46,730 nucleotides of DNA from Candidatus Dependentiae bacterium (GCA_026389065.1 JAPLIP010000053.1:1-46730); one strand, 5' to 3'. Shown: positions 1 through 8,813, counted from the stretch's first letter. Numbers and translations are program-made. The notes: generated from the letters alone by a model not told the origin.

Positions 1-447
1 AAAATAAAAGGCGCCTTGAAAGATAAAAAAAGTAGTGGTGGCGGCGGTGGTGGAGGCGGTCCAAAAAAAGACCCTAAGAAAGATCCCAAGAAAGACAAAA
101 ATATACAATTATTGTGTCCACATGGAATATATGAAAATAATCCAAAACATCATCAAAACTCTAAAGGCAATATTGGCAAGCCACCTCGCGATGGACAAAA
201 AGCACTTAATGAATCAATAAGAGTGCCAAACAAAAATTACAGAGTTGGCATTGAAAATGGCAAGTTTGTGAGGTTTAATGAACATTGTCCAAATAAATAT
301 CATGGATATATCATAGAAAAATTCCAAGATTTAGATCGGGCCGCTAAAAACGCTTTATACAATGCTGGATTCATTCGAGACACCACAAAAGGAAAAACCA
401 AGCAAAAACATATGACCAACTATGCAATGATTGCTGTAATTAATTAA
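1..447 (+). CDS. C-terminal end of a probable polymorphic toxin (5' end outside window)
   Basis: The reading frame is open to the first base of the window, so the TTG at 16 is probably not the start and this is the tail of a larger protein. The visible part begins with an eight-glycine run and a Lys/Asp/Pro linker with tandem DPKK units. A compact C-terminal domain of about 90 residues follows, with the string RDGQKALNESIRV, then RVGIENGKFVRFNE, then YHGYI and a helix ending in KNALYNAGFI. From memory this resembles the C-terminal RNase-type toxin modules labelled polymorphic toxin type 50 (Ntox50, thought to have a BECR fold), but no search was run. The low-complexity linker ahead of a small C-terminal domain, and a separate small gene 32 bases downstream, fit a toxin tip followed by its immunity gene. 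A plain hypothetical protein is the alternative. Confidence 0.6.
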   Translation, partial: KIKGALKDKKSSGGGGGGGGPKKDPKKDPKKDKNIQLLCPHGIYENNPKHHQNSKGNIGKPPRDGQKALNESIRVPNKNYRVGIENGKFVRFNEHCPNKYHGYIIEKFQDLDRAAKNALYNAGFIRDTTKGKTKQKHMTNYAMIAVIN

Positions 448-479
448 GAAAAGAGAGTCGTCAAAGTAAAAATAAAATA

Positions 480-1064
480 ATGGATATAACAAAGTTCATA
501 ATCTCTGATACTAAGTATTTAAAAATAAATCCTGAGCCTATCGGCAAAGATGATTGCGAGGTTTGTGCTCATTGCGACATCGATTATGTAAATGAAGAAA
601 AAAATATAATCATACGATTTGGATATGAAGAAATATCTAGCTTTTGCTATTTTATTATAAAATCTGGATATATTCAAAAATTAATCAAAGGAAAAATTAT
701 GCTAGAAAGCAGCATTAAACAAGACTTAGGACTTGAAATTAATCAATTTTCTAAAGGGTTACAAAAATCAAACAATCATTTCAAATATCATTGCTGGAGT
801 AATGATCATAAACAAACTAGACCATACTTTAATAGCTGGATGTACAATGATAAAAATGGAAACATAGTCTTTGAAATCACTCCTTTTTATCCTTGGCATG
901 GTGAAACAAAAAAATCTAATCCAGATTTTATAACATATAAAAAGTTTATGAAAGATTATAAACCAACCGTCAAAACAATAATCCCAAGAGAAAATTTAAT
1001 AAAATGGATTGATCAAGCCAAGGAGTTAAAAAGGAAGTTTATCGATGTGCACAAAACAAAATAA
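480..1064 (+). CDS. Hypothetical protein, candidate immunity protein
   Basis: The protein has 194 residues, no signal peptide and no membrane segment, so it is probably cytoplasmic. I do not recognise the family. Visible features are a cysteine cluster near residues 26-32 (CEVCAHCD), many aromatic residues, and a Lys-rich C-terminal helix. It lies 32 bases downstream of the toxin-like gene on the same strand and ends 26 bases before the convergent NifU-like gene. Immunity genes of polymorphic toxins usually follow the toxin directly and are small, soluble and poorly conserved, which fits. The function is inferred from position only. No good ribosome binding site is visible before the ATG. Confidence 0.55.
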   Translation: MDITKFIISDTKYLKINPEPIGKDDCEVCAHCDIDYVNEEKNIIIRFGYEEISSFCYFIIKSGYIQKLIKGKIMLESSIKQDLGLEINQFSKGLQKSNNHFKYHCWSNDHKQTRPYFNSWMYNDKNGNIVFEITPFYPWHGETKKSNPDFITYKKFMKDYKPTVKTIIPRENLIKWIDQAKELKRKFIDVHKTK

Positions 1065-1090
1065 AGAAACTTTGCAATTCTAAATACTTC

Positions 1091-1336
1091 CTATTCTACA
1101 GCTTCTACTCGTAAAATAGTTGGTATTTTTTCTTTAAGCTGTTTTTCTATGCCATATGTAAGTGTATAAAAAGAAAGGGGACATTGTACACATGTCCCAT
1201 AAAATTTGATAAAAAGGATAGAATCTTTAAATTCTACCAACTCAACGCGCCCGCCGTGCGATTCTATATAAGGCTGTATTTCATCGAGCGCTTGTTGAAT
1301 TTGTACTATAATTTCAAAGTTAGTTTGCTCGAGCAT
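1091..1336 (-). CDS. NifU-like C-terminal domain protein (Fe-S scaffold)
   Basis: This 81-residue protein is a stand-alone NifU C-terminal (Nfu) domain. It contains ESHGGRVELVEF and the pair C49-V-Q-C52, the CxxC that in Nfu proteins binds a transferable Fe-S cluster across a dimer. It likely hands clusters to apo-proteins in the cytoplasm. Its ATG directly abuts the stop of rplQ with no spacer, so it appears to be the last gene of the ribosomal super-operon and translationally coupled to L17. The length is that of the isolated domain, so it does not look truncated. Confidence 0.85.
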   Translation of the reverse strand: MLEQTNFEIIVQIQQALDEIQPYIESHGGRVELVEFKDSILFIKFYGTCVQCPLSFYTLTYGIEKQLKEKIPTILRVEAVE

Positions 1337-1693
1337 TTAAACCCATTGCAAACGTGCCATATTCGCTGAATCACTTGGACGACGTCCAAGGCGTAGAATA
1401 CGGGTGTAACCGCCTGGGCGAGTTACATACTGTGGCGCAAGTTCTTTAAATAATTTTTCAAGAGCTACTTCGCTGTATGGTAAAATTTGTTTTGCACGAC
1501 GACGCGCATTAAAATCATTACCTTTTGCTGCCAAAGTGACCATTTTTTCAGCCAAACGACGTATTTCTTTTGCACCTTCAAGAGATACTGTTATGTGACC
1601 ATAATTAATTAAATTAATTACTTGGTTTCTCAAATAAGCCTTCCGATAGGAAGACTTCATGTTCAATTTCTTTTTGCTACTTAAATGTCTCAT
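1337..1693 (-). CDS. rplQ: Ribosomal protein L17
   Basis: The 118-residue protein has the L17 opening (MRHLSSKKKLN), the RNQVINLI helix, and the C-terminal YVTRPGGYTRILRLGRRPSDSANMA stretch in shortened form. L17 lies near the peptide exit region of the 50S subunit. It sits 30 bases after rpoA, the usual alpha-operon order, and is followed directly by the NifU-like gene. Length and motifs are normal. Confidence 0.97.
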   Translation of the reverse strand: MRHLSSKKKLNMKSSYRKAYLRNQVINLINYGHITVSLEGAKEIRRLAEKMVTLAAKGNDFNARRRAKQILPYSEVALEKLFKELAPQYVTRPGGYTRILRLGRRPSDSANMARLQWV

Positions 1694-1723
1694 GGGACCT
1701 TTTCCTTACCAAAACAAAGATGA

Positions 1724-2782
1724 TTATTTATTTCCAGTTTTTCGCTTTAATGCTTTTAAAGCAACTTCTTCTTTAATTTCCATACCAAAACGTAGACCCA
1801 AAGATCTTAAAACGTCTTTTACTTCATCTAAAGATTTTCTTCCGAAATTTTTAATCCGTAAACTTTCATCTTCAGAAACGTTTACCAAATCAAGAACACG
1901 AGCGATATTTGCATTTGCTAAGCAATTATGAGCTCGAGCTGATAATTCCAATTCATCAATAGATTTAAACAAAGCTTCAACAGGAATATCTTTAAATCCA
2001 TTATCTTCAACTTCTTCACTTTGATATGAAGATTCTTCTTCATTAGATGAAGAAATATCATTAAATGGAATTTCTGTATCAACTAAGAAATTTTCAAGCT
2101 GTGTTCTTAAAACCGATACTGCATAATTTAATACATCAACCGGATTTTCTGCACCATTTGTTGTTATTTCAAGAGTTAATTTATCATAATCAATCTCTTT
2201 TCCAACACGTGTTTTTTCAACAAACAACGCAACGTTGCGAACAGGAGAAAACATTGCATCAAGGTACATACGACCATGCTCTGCAAGTGCTGTACCAATA
2301 GGCCATTGAGCCAATTGATAACCGCGACCAGACTCAACAAAGAATTCAATATCAAGTTGTCCATCTTTTGCAAGAGTAGCAATAACAAGATCTTTATTTA
2401 CCAGTTCAAGGTGTTCATCACAGACAATATCTGCAACCGTAGCTACATTTTTTTCTTTGCCTGAAATAACCAATTTCATTGATCCTGGTTTGTTTTCTTT
2501 GTTCTTGATAACAATTTGTTTAATGTTTAAAACAATTTGCATGATATCTTCAACAATGCCAGGCAATGATGAAAATTCATTATTAACACCTTTAATAATA
2601 ACTGAGGTTACAGCTGAGCCTTCAATTGCCCCTAGCAATGAACGGCGTAGTGCATTACCTAAAGTAATACCAAAACCTGATTCCAATGGCTGAGCAGTTA
2701 ACTTCCCAAAAGTTTGGGTCATAGACTTCTTTTCCCAACCCAATGTAGGCATAGTAAGTGGCTTATACGTTGATTTCGACAT
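1724..2782 (-). CDS. rpoA: RNA polymerase alpha subunit
   Basis: The 352-residue protein shows both alpha domains. The N-terminal assembly domain (about 1-235) has GFGITLGNALRRSLL at 36-50. The C-terminal domain (about 270-335) has IARVLDLVNVSEDESLRIKN and GRKSLDEV, the part that contacts UP elements and activators. Between them is a strongly acidic, serine-rich linker (about 243-262). The protein is somewhat longer than the usual 315-330 residues because of this linker and the basic tail. It lies between rpsD and rplQ as in the classical alpha operon. Confidence 0.97.
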   Translation of the reverse strand: MSKSTYKPLTMPTLGWEKKSMTQTFGKLTAQPLESGFGITLGNALRRSLLGAIEGSAVTSVIIKGVNNEFSSLPGIVEDIMQIVLNIKQIVIKNKENKPGSMKLVISGKEKNVATVADIVCDEHLELVNKDLVIATLAKDGQLDIEFFVESGRGYQLAQWPIGTALAEHGRMYLDAMFSPVRNVALFVEKTRVGKEIDYDKLTLEITTNGAENPVDVLNYAVSVLRTQLENFLVDTEIPFNDISSSNEEESSYQSEEVEDNGFKDIPVEALFKSIDELELSARAHNCLANANIARVLDLVNVSEDESLRIKNFGRKSLDEVKDVLRSLGLRFGMEIKEEVALKALKRKTGNK

Positions 2783-2846
2783 ATTATTCCCTAATCAAAA
2801 CTGACATATACAAACTCGGTTTCTCATTCAACTAGCTTTCTCTTTT

Positions 2847-3449
2847 TTATTTTGAATACAACGCAACAATCAAATGTTCTTCGACAGGGAATTGTATATC
2901 ATTTCTAGTTGGATAACGAAGAACGTTTCCTGTTCTGCTTTGCTTAACAAGCTCTAGCCACTCAGGAACTTTAATTGCAATATTCATACGTTTATCAACA
3001 ACTGTTGCTAGGAATTCTGTTTTGCTTGCAACAGATGAATGCAACCCAACAACATCGCCAATTGATACTATGTATGATGGTTTAGTGACTCTAACGCCAT
3101 TTACTAAAACATGTCCATGAACAATCATTTGACGAGCTTGGCTGCAAGAAATTGCCATTTTTAATCTGTAAACAACACTATCCAAACGACGCTCTAATAA
3201 GATTAAAAGGTTTTCTCCAGGAACACCTTCCATATCAGTAGCTTCTTTAAAGAAACGCTTAAATTGCTTTTCGCGCATCCCGTACATTTGTTTTACTTTT
3301 TGTTTTTCTTGAAGCTGGCGACCATATTCTGAAACTCTTTTAAAGCTTTTTTTAGAATTTTGTTCGCCTTGTCCAGAATCAGAAGACTTTGGATCTCTTG
3401 ATTTTGAGCTTGAATTTGAATTTGATTTTGTATTTGGTTTATTTACCAT
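2847..3449 (-). CDS. rpsD: Ribosomal protein S4 with replaced N-terminus
   Basis: The 200-residue protein carries the S4 core: the helical region with LQEKQKVKQMYGMREKQF (about 46-63), LERRLDSVVYRL, and the S4 RNA-binding domain with ARQMIVHGHVLVNGVRV. S4 nucleates assembly of the 30S body and in some bacteria regulates its own operon. The first 35 or so residues are low-complexity Ser/Asn/Lys. They take the place of the usual basic N-terminal segment (the region ending in PGQHG in most S4 proteins, often with zinc-binding cysteines). No other in-frame start restores that segment. Confidence 0.95.
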   Translation of the reverse strand: MVNKPNTKSNSNSSSKSRDPKSSDSGQGEQNSKKSFKRVSEYGRQLQEKQKVKQMYGMREKQFKRFFKEATDMEGVPGENLLILLERRLDSVVYRLKMAISCSQARQMIVHGHVLVNGVRVTKPSYIVSIGDVVGLHSSVASKTEFLATVVDKRMNIAIKVPEWLELVKQSRTGNVLRYPTRNDIQFPVEEHLIVALYSK

Positions 3450-3481
3450 ATCATTCTAACCTGTTCTTGAATTTTAATCTT

Positions 3482-3865
3482 TTATACACGACGTTTTTTA
3501 GGAGGACGAGTTCCATTGTGAGGCAATGGAGTTACGTCTCGCAAAGTCGAAACGTGTAATCCAGAACTTTGGAAAGCTCGCACAACTGAATCACGACCAG
3601 CTCCAGGTCCTTGCAAGTTAATTTCTACGGTTTTAATACCCATACCCTGCATGTCTTTTGAAAGAGCATTTGCTATTTGAGAAGCTGCAAAAGGTGTACC
3701 TTTACGAGATCCCTTAAACCCTAATTTTCCAGCACTGCTTGACAAAACCACATCGCCTTCAAGCGTAGTAATTGTTACCATTGTGTTGTTAAATGAAGAC
3801 TTAACATGGGCTACTGCCGCAGACAATTGTCGCTTCGTTTTTTTTACTTTTTTGTTAAACGCCAT
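3482..3865 (-). CDS. rpsK: Ribosomal protein S11
   Basis: The 127-residue protein has S11 hallmarks: AAVAHVKSSFNNTMVTITTLEGD, GFKGSRKGTPFAA, and the C-terminal DVTPLPHNGTRPPKKRRV segment that lies near the mRNA path on the 30S platform. It lies 26 bases after rpsM in the standard order. Length is normal. Confidence 0.98.
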   Translation of the reverse strand: MAFNKKVKKTKRQLSAAVAHVKSSFNNTMVTITTLEGDVVLSSSAGKLGFKGSRKGTPFAASQIANALSKDMQGMGIKTVEINLQGPGAGRDSVVRAFQSSGLHVSTLRDVTPLPHNGTRPPKKRRV

Positions 3866-3891
3866 AATTTATCTTACCTAATCAACAGATC

Positions 3892-4281
3892 TTATTTTTT
3901 TGCTATTTTTTTCTTCATTGCGACTGCAGATCCTGCTCTACGTGGACCTTTTCTTGTTCGTGCGTTTGTTTTTGTACGCTGACCACGAGAAGGAAGACCT
4001 TTTTTATGTCTTAATCCACGATACGAACCAATTTCTTGAAGTCTTTTGATACTCATAAGAACTTCTTTGCGCAAATCACCTTCTGTTGTGTATTCGTCAG
4101 TAACTTTTTTTTGAATCGCAAAGACTTCTTGATCAGAAAGATCTTTTACACGTGTATTATAATCAATACTAAGGGCTGTTAAAATATCTTGTGATGATTT
4201 TAAACCTATGCCGTACACATAAGTAAGCCCATACTCTACTCTTTTTCGAGGAGGTAAATTAACTCCAGAAATTCTTGCCAT
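3892..4281 (-). CDS. rpsM: Ribosomal protein S13
   Basis: The 129-residue protein begins [21 protein letters not shown] and contains YGIG, GDLRKEV and the basic tail with [14 protein letters not shown], which in S13 reaches the tRNA sites and the 50S bridge. It starts 11 bases after rpmJ. Length and motifs are normal. Confidence 0.98.
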   Translation of the reverse strand: MARISGVNLPPRKRVEYGLTYVYGIGLKSSQDILTALSIDYNTRVKDLSDQEVFAIQKKVTDEYTTEGDLRKEVLMSIKRLQEIGSYRGLRHKKGLPSRGQRTKTNARTRKGPRRAGSAVAMKKKIAKK

Positions 4282-4292
4282 ATATATGACCC

Positions 4293-4409
4293 TTATCCTT
4301 GACGTTGTTTATGCTTCGGGTTTTTTTTACAAATTATTCTTACCACGCGTTCTCGTCGAATAATTCGACAATCGCCACACATTACTTTTACAGATGTTCT
4401 TACTTTCAT
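4293..4409 (-). CDS. rpmJ: Ribosomal protein L36
   Basis: A 38-residue protein reads [14 protein letters not shown], then [12 protein letters not shown], then [11 protein letters not shown]. The zinc ligands of the usual C-x2-C-x12-C-x4-H arrangement are present (CGDC, later Cys and His). It lies between infA and rpsM, the normal place for L36, 35 bases after infA and 11 before rpsM. The gene is short enough to be missed by length-limited ORF callers. Confidence 0.95.
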   Translation of the reverse strand: MKVRTSVKVMCGDCRIIRRERVVRIICKKNPKHKQRQG

Positions 4410-4444
4410 TATAACAGCTTTCTTTCAAAAAAAAATTAATTTAA

Positions 4445-4666
4445 CTATTTATTTCTTCGTACAATTCTTCCACGAGTCAAATCGTAAGGAGAAAGCTCCA
4501 AAACAACCTTATCTCCAGGCAATATTCGAATGAAATTCATTCGCATTTTACCTGACACATGTCCTAATATCATGTGCCCTCCCTCTACTTCAATCTTAAA
4601 CATCGCATTGGGCAATGTTTCTTTTACAATCCCATCAATCCGGACAACATCATCTTTTTGTTTCAT
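4445..4666 (-). CDS. infA: Translation initiation factor IF-1
   Basis: The 73-residue S1/OB-fold protein reads [35 protein letters not shown] and ends in [11 protein letters not shown], all typical of IF-1. IF-1 sits in the A site of the 30S subunit during initiation together with IF-2 and IF-3. It lies between map and rpmJ as in many bacteria. Confidence 0.98.
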   Translation of the reverse strand: MKQKDDVVRIDGIVKETLPNAMFKIEVEGGHMILGHVSGKMRMNFIRILPGDKVVLELSPYDLTRGRIVRRNK

Positions 4667-4690
4667 ACAAACCTTATATCCTTGTACCGC

Positions 4691-5446
4691 TTATTGTATT
4701 AGCCTTGTTAGAATTTCAGGACCATTTTCCCCGACAAGCACAGTATCTTCTACATGTACAGCCAAAGATTTATCCTTTGTTCTAACAGTCCAGCCATCTC
4801 GATCAACATACACTTCATATGAACCTTGAGTAATCATAGGCTCAATTGCAAATGTCATTCCAACTTGCAATCTCATCCCAGTTCCTGCAGTTCCAAAATT
4901 AGGCACATCAGGCTCTTCATGCATGTGTCTGCCAATTCCATGACCTGCAAAATCTCGCACAACTCCATATTTATAACGCTCAACATGCTCTTGAACAGCT
5001 GCAGAAATATCATACAACCTTTTACCCGGAGCAGCCTGAGCTATTCCTTTATCTAAAGCTTGCTGAGCAATCAATATCAAATGATTTTCATGCTCGTTTT
5101 GCTCAAATCCAACCACATAAGATCTAGCCATATCCGCACAATAAAGTTGCCAAGCAGCACAAACATCAACTTTTACAAGATCACCTTTTTGTAAAATAAC
5201 TTTTTCGCTTGGTATCCCATGCACTACCACATCATTTACAGAAATACAGCTCACATGCCTGTATCCCTTATAACCTTTTGATTGAGAAACAAGCTGCCGC
5301 TTTTGTAATTCTTCCTCAATCCAAGCATCAATAAATGCTGTAGATACGCCTTCACGTACGATTGGACTAATTTTTTCAAAGATATCGGCGAGTAATTTAC
5401 CCGCAGTCCTCATCTTTTCTAGGGCTTGTTTACTTTTAATAATCAT
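4691..5446 (-). CDS. map: Methionine aminopeptidase, type I
   Basis: The 251-residue enzyme removes the initiator methionine from new proteins. All five metal ligands of the pita-bread fold are visible: D94, D105, H169, E202 and E233, with substrate-side H76 in VVHGIPS and the GHGIGRHMHEEP motif. Length matches type I enzymes and there is no N-terminal zinc-finger extension. It starts one base after the adk stop codon, implying translational coupling, and infA follows 24 bases later. Other members of the M24 fold lack this spacing of ligands. Confidence 0.97.
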   Translation of the reverse strand: MIIKSKQALEKMRTAGKLLADIFEKISPIVREGVSTAFIDAWIEEELQKRQLVSQSKGYKGYRHVSCISVNDVVVHGIPSEKVILQKGDLVKVDVCAAWQLYCADMARSYVVGFEQNEHENHLILIAQQALDKGIAQAAPGKRLYDISAAVQEHVERYKYGVVRDFAGHGIGRHMHEEPDVPNFGTAGTGMRLQVGMTFAIEPMITQGSYEVYVDRDGWTVRTKDKSLAVHVEDTVLVGENGPEILTRLIQ

Positions 5447-5447
5447 A

Positions 5448-6128
5448 TTATTGGCGCACTATCTTTTTAAAATCTTCAAAAACATTTTGTACCGATTGAT
5501 TACCATTAAGCATTTCAATCTTCATGCCTTTATCAATATAAAAATCAAGAACATCTTGCTCATGTTGATAATACGCCTGTAGTCGTAATTTCAATGATTC
5601 TAATGTATCATCTGATCTTTTAACCAGTAATGATTCACATTTATCACATTTCATTTCAACTCTTGGTCTAGATTTTGAAATTGACGACGTAGAGTAAATC
5701 TGTCCACATTCTTTATTTGAACATAGCACTCGATTTACAATACGATCAGTCAAAAGCTCTGAATCTATATTCAACTTAACTAAAATCAATTCAAATTCTG
5801 GCAAATACTTATGCATCAAAGCATCTAAAATATCAGCCTGCTTTTTTGTTCGAGGATAACCATCAAGAATAATATCTTGCGATAATTCTTTTTGCATAAT
5901 CATCCACTGTGCCAACATATCAGCAACAACTTCATCAGAAACAAACAAACCATGCTCAGTTGCGAACTTAATTTGTTTTCCGATCTCAGAACCTTGCGCA
6001 ATATGTTCCCTGCATAAATCTCCAGTTGAAACATGCTTCCATCCAAAATGCTCTACACACATAGAGGAAAGCGATCCTTTGCCAGAACCAGGAGGACCAA
6101 AAAACAAAAATATTTTGTTTTTGCTCAA
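5448..6128 (-). CDS. adk: Adenylate kinase with zinc-type lid
   Basis: The 226-residue enzyme interconverts ATP plus AMP and two ADP. The P-loop GPPGSGKG is at 11-18, the AMP-binding DGYPRT at 89-94, and the lid domain has four cysteines (C136, C141, C161, C164). These suggest a structural zinc site. The first pair is spaced C-x4-C rather than the usual C-x2-C. The ATG overlaps the secY stop by four bases and map follows after one base, so secY-adk-map form a coupled block. Confidence 0.97.
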   Translation of the reverse strand: MSKNKIFLFFGPPGSGKGSLSSMCVEHFGWKHVSTGDLCREHIAQGSEIGKQIKFATEHGLFVSDEVVADMLAQWMIMQKELSQDIILDGYPRTKKQADILDALMHKYLPEFELILVKLNIDSELLTDRIVNRVLCSNKECGQIYSTSSISKSRPRVEMKCDKCESLLVKRSDDTLESLKLRLQAYYQHEQDVLDFYIDKGMKIEMLNGNQSVQNVFEDFKKIVRQ

Positions 6129-7468
6129 CGAACACCCCCACGTTTCATTCTGCCCCCTGACAAAAATCCTTCGTAGCGACGTTCAATCAAATATGATTCG
6201 ACCTGGCTTGAAAATTCTAATGCGACACCAACAACAATCAACATTGATGTTCCAGACTCGTAGAATGGAATACCAAATAGTTTTTGTAAGATCGCTGGAA
6301 ATACTGCAAGCAATCCTAAATAAATTGCTCCAACGAGTCCGATTCTATTCAATAAATATTCAAAATATTGTACTGTTTGCTTACCAGGACGCATCCCAGG
6401 AACAAACCCGCCATTTTTTCGAATATTTTCAGCCAACTCAACTGGATTAATAGCAAGGGCTGAATATAAAAATGAAAACAAAATAATCAATAAAAATTCC
6501 GAAACTAAAAACAGCGGTCCGCTATTAAAAGCTTGAACTACCGTGTTTACTATCGGAAAATATGGTGCAAGCATACCAGCTAAAAACAATGGGAATTTCA
6601 AAACAGCTCCAGCAAAAATAACAGGCATAATTCCAGCGCTATTAATTTTGAATGGAATATAACTACTTTGACCGCTATAAACGCGATTTCCAACTATTCT
6701 GCGTGCATACTGCACAGGAACCTTACGCTCACCTTTTTCTAAGAAAATGATAGAAGCGGTAATAAATAAAAAGACTACAAGAACCATTAAAGCAAGAATA
6801 ATATTTACACTTCCTTCTTGCACCTCATGAACCAATCTAAGTATCATATTTGGATAATGAGATACGATCCCAGCAAAAATAAGCATTGAGCTTCCGTTAC
6901 CAATTCCATGTAATGAAATTTGATCACCTAGCCACATAGCTATCATTGCTCCTGCAGTCAATGTCATTACAAAAAGAATTCGAAATGACCATCCTGGAAC
7001 AAGTACCAATCCTTGATGTTCTAGCAATGTAGCAAAGCCAACGCTTTGCAACACAGCAAGTCCAAGAGCCAAATATCGAGTGTATTGATTGATAATTTTA
7101 CGACCATACTCACCATCTTTAAGCAATTGCTCTAATGATGGAACAGTCATTCCTAATATTTGCATCATGATCGAAGCACTAATGTAGGGCCCGATGCCCA
7201 ATGCAAACACTGTACAAGCCTGTAACGACCCACCAGAAAAAATATCAAAATAACTTAATAATCCACCAATTCCTGATTTTTGCCCCATATATTCAGCAAG
7301 CTTTTGAACGTTAACTCCAATTACAGGTATATAAGCACCCAAACGGAAAACAATCAAAACTCCTAATGTAAAAGCTATCTTCTTGCGAAGTTCAGAAATT
7401 AGAAAAATATTTCGAAAACTTTTTAATAAAACCACGTCTTTACTACTCCTAAACGAGTTTGACAGCAC
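6125..7468 (-). CDS. secY: Protein translocase subunit SecY
   Basis: The 447-residue protein has about ten hydrophobic segments and the SecY signatures RLGAYIPVIGV, GSLQACTVFALGIGPYISASI (plug and early TM region) and QISLHGIGNGSSMLIFAGIV. It forms the channel for Sec-dependent export and membrane insertion with SecE and SecG. Many exported proteins in this window depend on it. It overlaps rplO by 20 bases and adk by four, the usual spc-operon arrangement. Confidence 0.97.
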   Translation of the reverse strand: MLSNSFRSSKDVVLLKSFRNIFLISELRKKIAFTLGVLIVFRLGAYIPVIGVNVQKLAEYMGQKSGIGGLLSYFDIFSGGSLQACTVFALGIGPYISASIMMQILGMTVPSLEQLLKDGEYGRKIINQYTRYLALGLAVLQSVGFATLLEHQGLVLVPGWSFRILFVMTLTAGAMIAMWLGDQISLHGIGNGSSMLIFAGIVSHYPNMILRLVHEVQEGSVNIILALMVLVVFLFITASIIFLEKGERKVPVQYARRIVGNRVYSGQSSYIPFKINSAGIMPVIFAGAVLKFPLFLAGMLAPYFPIVNTVVQAFNSGPLFLVSEFLLIILFSFLYSALAINPVELAENIRKNGGFVPGMRPGKQTVQYFEYLLNRIGLVGAIYLGLLAVFPAILQKLFGIPFYESGTSMLIVVGVALEFSSQVESYLIERRYEGFLSGGRMKRGGVR

Positions 7469-7880
7469 CGCCTACGCGCTCTACAGCTTCTTTAGCAGAC
7501 TTACTACATGCGTCAACTTCAACAGTTATATTTTTTTCTAAAACACCTGTTGCTAAGATTTTTACCAACAGTCCTTTTTTAACACATCCAGCCTCAAGCA
7601 ACATTAATTTAGTTACCGTTTGTCCATCTTCAAAAAGATTATTAAGTTGACCAAGGGTTACTAATTCAAATTCTTGCTTAAACATGTGGTTGCTAAATCC
7701 TCGTTTTGGCAAACGACGAGATAAAGGCATTTGACCACCCTCAAAGCGAGCAGAAACACTACCGCCTGAACGAGCCTTTTGACCCTTATGCCCTTTTCCT
7801 GAAGTTCCACCACGACAACCGCCGCGACCAACACGTTTTCTTTTTTCTGTTAATTTTACTAAATTATTAAGCTGCAACAT
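7449..7880 (-). CDS. rplO: Ribosomal protein L15
   Basis: The 143-residue protein has the Gly/Arg-rich N-terminus (RGGCRGGTSGKGHKGQKAR) and the GGQMPLSRRLPKRGF motif of L15. It overlaps rpsE by 14 bases at its start and secY by 20 bases at its end. Because of the overlap with rpsE there is no room for rpmD (L30), which normally lies between S5 and L15. Confidence 0.97.
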   Translation of the reverse strand: MLQLNNLVKLTEKRKRVGRGGCRGGTSGKGHKGQKARSGGSVSARFEGGQMPLSRRLPKRGFSNHMFKQEFELVTLGQLNNLFEDGQTVTKLMLLEAGCVKKGLLVKILATGVLEKNITVEVDACSKSAKEAVERVGGAVKLV

Positions 7881-8388
7881 CTTGTTTTCCTGTTATTTCC
7901 TGTATTGTTTTGCCTCTTAATCTAGCAATATGCTTTACAGATCGAAGCTTTGACAATGCGTTTAATGTTGCTTTCACAACGTTAATGTTATTTGACGAGC
8001 CAATAGCTTTTGTCAAAATATCTTTAATTCCAAGAGCTTCCATTACTGCACGAACCGCTCCACCAGCAATAATTCCAGTCCCTTTAGAGGCTGATCGAAT
8101 AACTACTTTACATGCTCCATGATATCCTTCGACATTGTATGGAACAGTTGTGTTACGCATAGGAATTGTAATGCGTTGTTTGTGTGCTCTTACTGTTGCT
8201 TTAGCAATAGCAGCAGACACATCTTTACCCTTACCAAGTGCGATTCCAACGTTACCGTTTTGATCACCTGATACAACAAATGCTGAGAATGCAAAACGCT
8301 TACCACCTTTAGTAACTTTGGTAACACGTCGTACGCTCACTGCTTTGTCAAACGAGCTCGTTTCTTCCTGGATCTGTTTTTTACTCAT
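7867..8388 (-). CDS. rpsE: Ribosomal protein S5
   Basis: The 173-residue protein has the double-stranded RNA-binding domain (RRVTKVTKGGKRFAFSAFVV) and the C-terminal domain with SKGTGIIAGGAVRAVMEALG. S5 lies near the mRNA entry tunnel and affects decoding accuracy. It follows rplR by 23 bases and overlaps rplO. Length is normal. Confidence 0.98.
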   Translation of the reverse strand: MSKKQIQEETSSFDKAVSVRRVTKVTKGGKRFAFSAFVVSGDQNGNVGIALGKGKDVSAAIAKATVRAHKQRITIPMRNTTVPYNVEGYHGACKVVIRSASKGTGIIAGGAVRAVMEALGIKDILTKAIGSSNNINVVKATLNALSKLRSVKHIARLRGKTIQEITGKQDVAA

Positions 8389-8411
8389 AATTTAATACCA
8401 ACGTTTAAATG

Positions 8412-8777
8412 TTATATTTTTAATCCGCCTTCTCTCAGGCCATCAGCCAAAGATTGAACGCGACCGTGATACAAATAGCTTCCTCTGTCAAAACATGCAA
8501 CATCAACATTTGCTTGTAATGCTTTGCGAGCAAGATCTATTCCTACAGCTTTTGCTATAGCTTTTTTATCAAGTTTTTCTGTTTTAGATTTCAAATCTAA
8601 TGCTTTCGATGATGACGCAACAATAGTTATTTGCTGGCTATCATCAATCAACTGTGCATAAATATGATTAAGACTTCTAAAAACAGAGACTCTTGGTCGT
8701 CCTGATTTTGCGATTAAAGCCGTTCGAACACGAGTTGCTCTACGTTGGCGTTTTTTTTGTAATTTCTTAATATTCAC
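8412..8777 (-). CDS. rplR: Ribosomal protein L18
   Basis: The 121-residue protein has the basic start (KKLQKKRQRRATRVR), the core RPRVSVFRSLNHIYAQLIDD, and the C-terminal DRGSYLYHGRVQSLADGLREGGL. L18 binds 5S rRNA with L5. It lies between rplF and rpsE in the normal spc order. Confidence 0.98.
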   Translation of the reverse strand: MNIKKLQKKRQRRATRVRTALIAKSGRPRVSVFRSLNHIYAQLIDDSQQITIVASSSKALDLKSKTEKLDKKAIAKAVGIDLARKALQANVDVACFDRGSYLYHGRVQSLADGLREGGLKI

Positions 8778-8813
8778 CTAAGTGCCCTTTGCAATTTATC
8801 TAATTACTTTTTG

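Noticed and set aside
2065-2301. Plus-strand frames opposite rpoA and other ribosomal genes
   Set aside because: They are shadows of well-conserved genes on the other strand with no independent signals.
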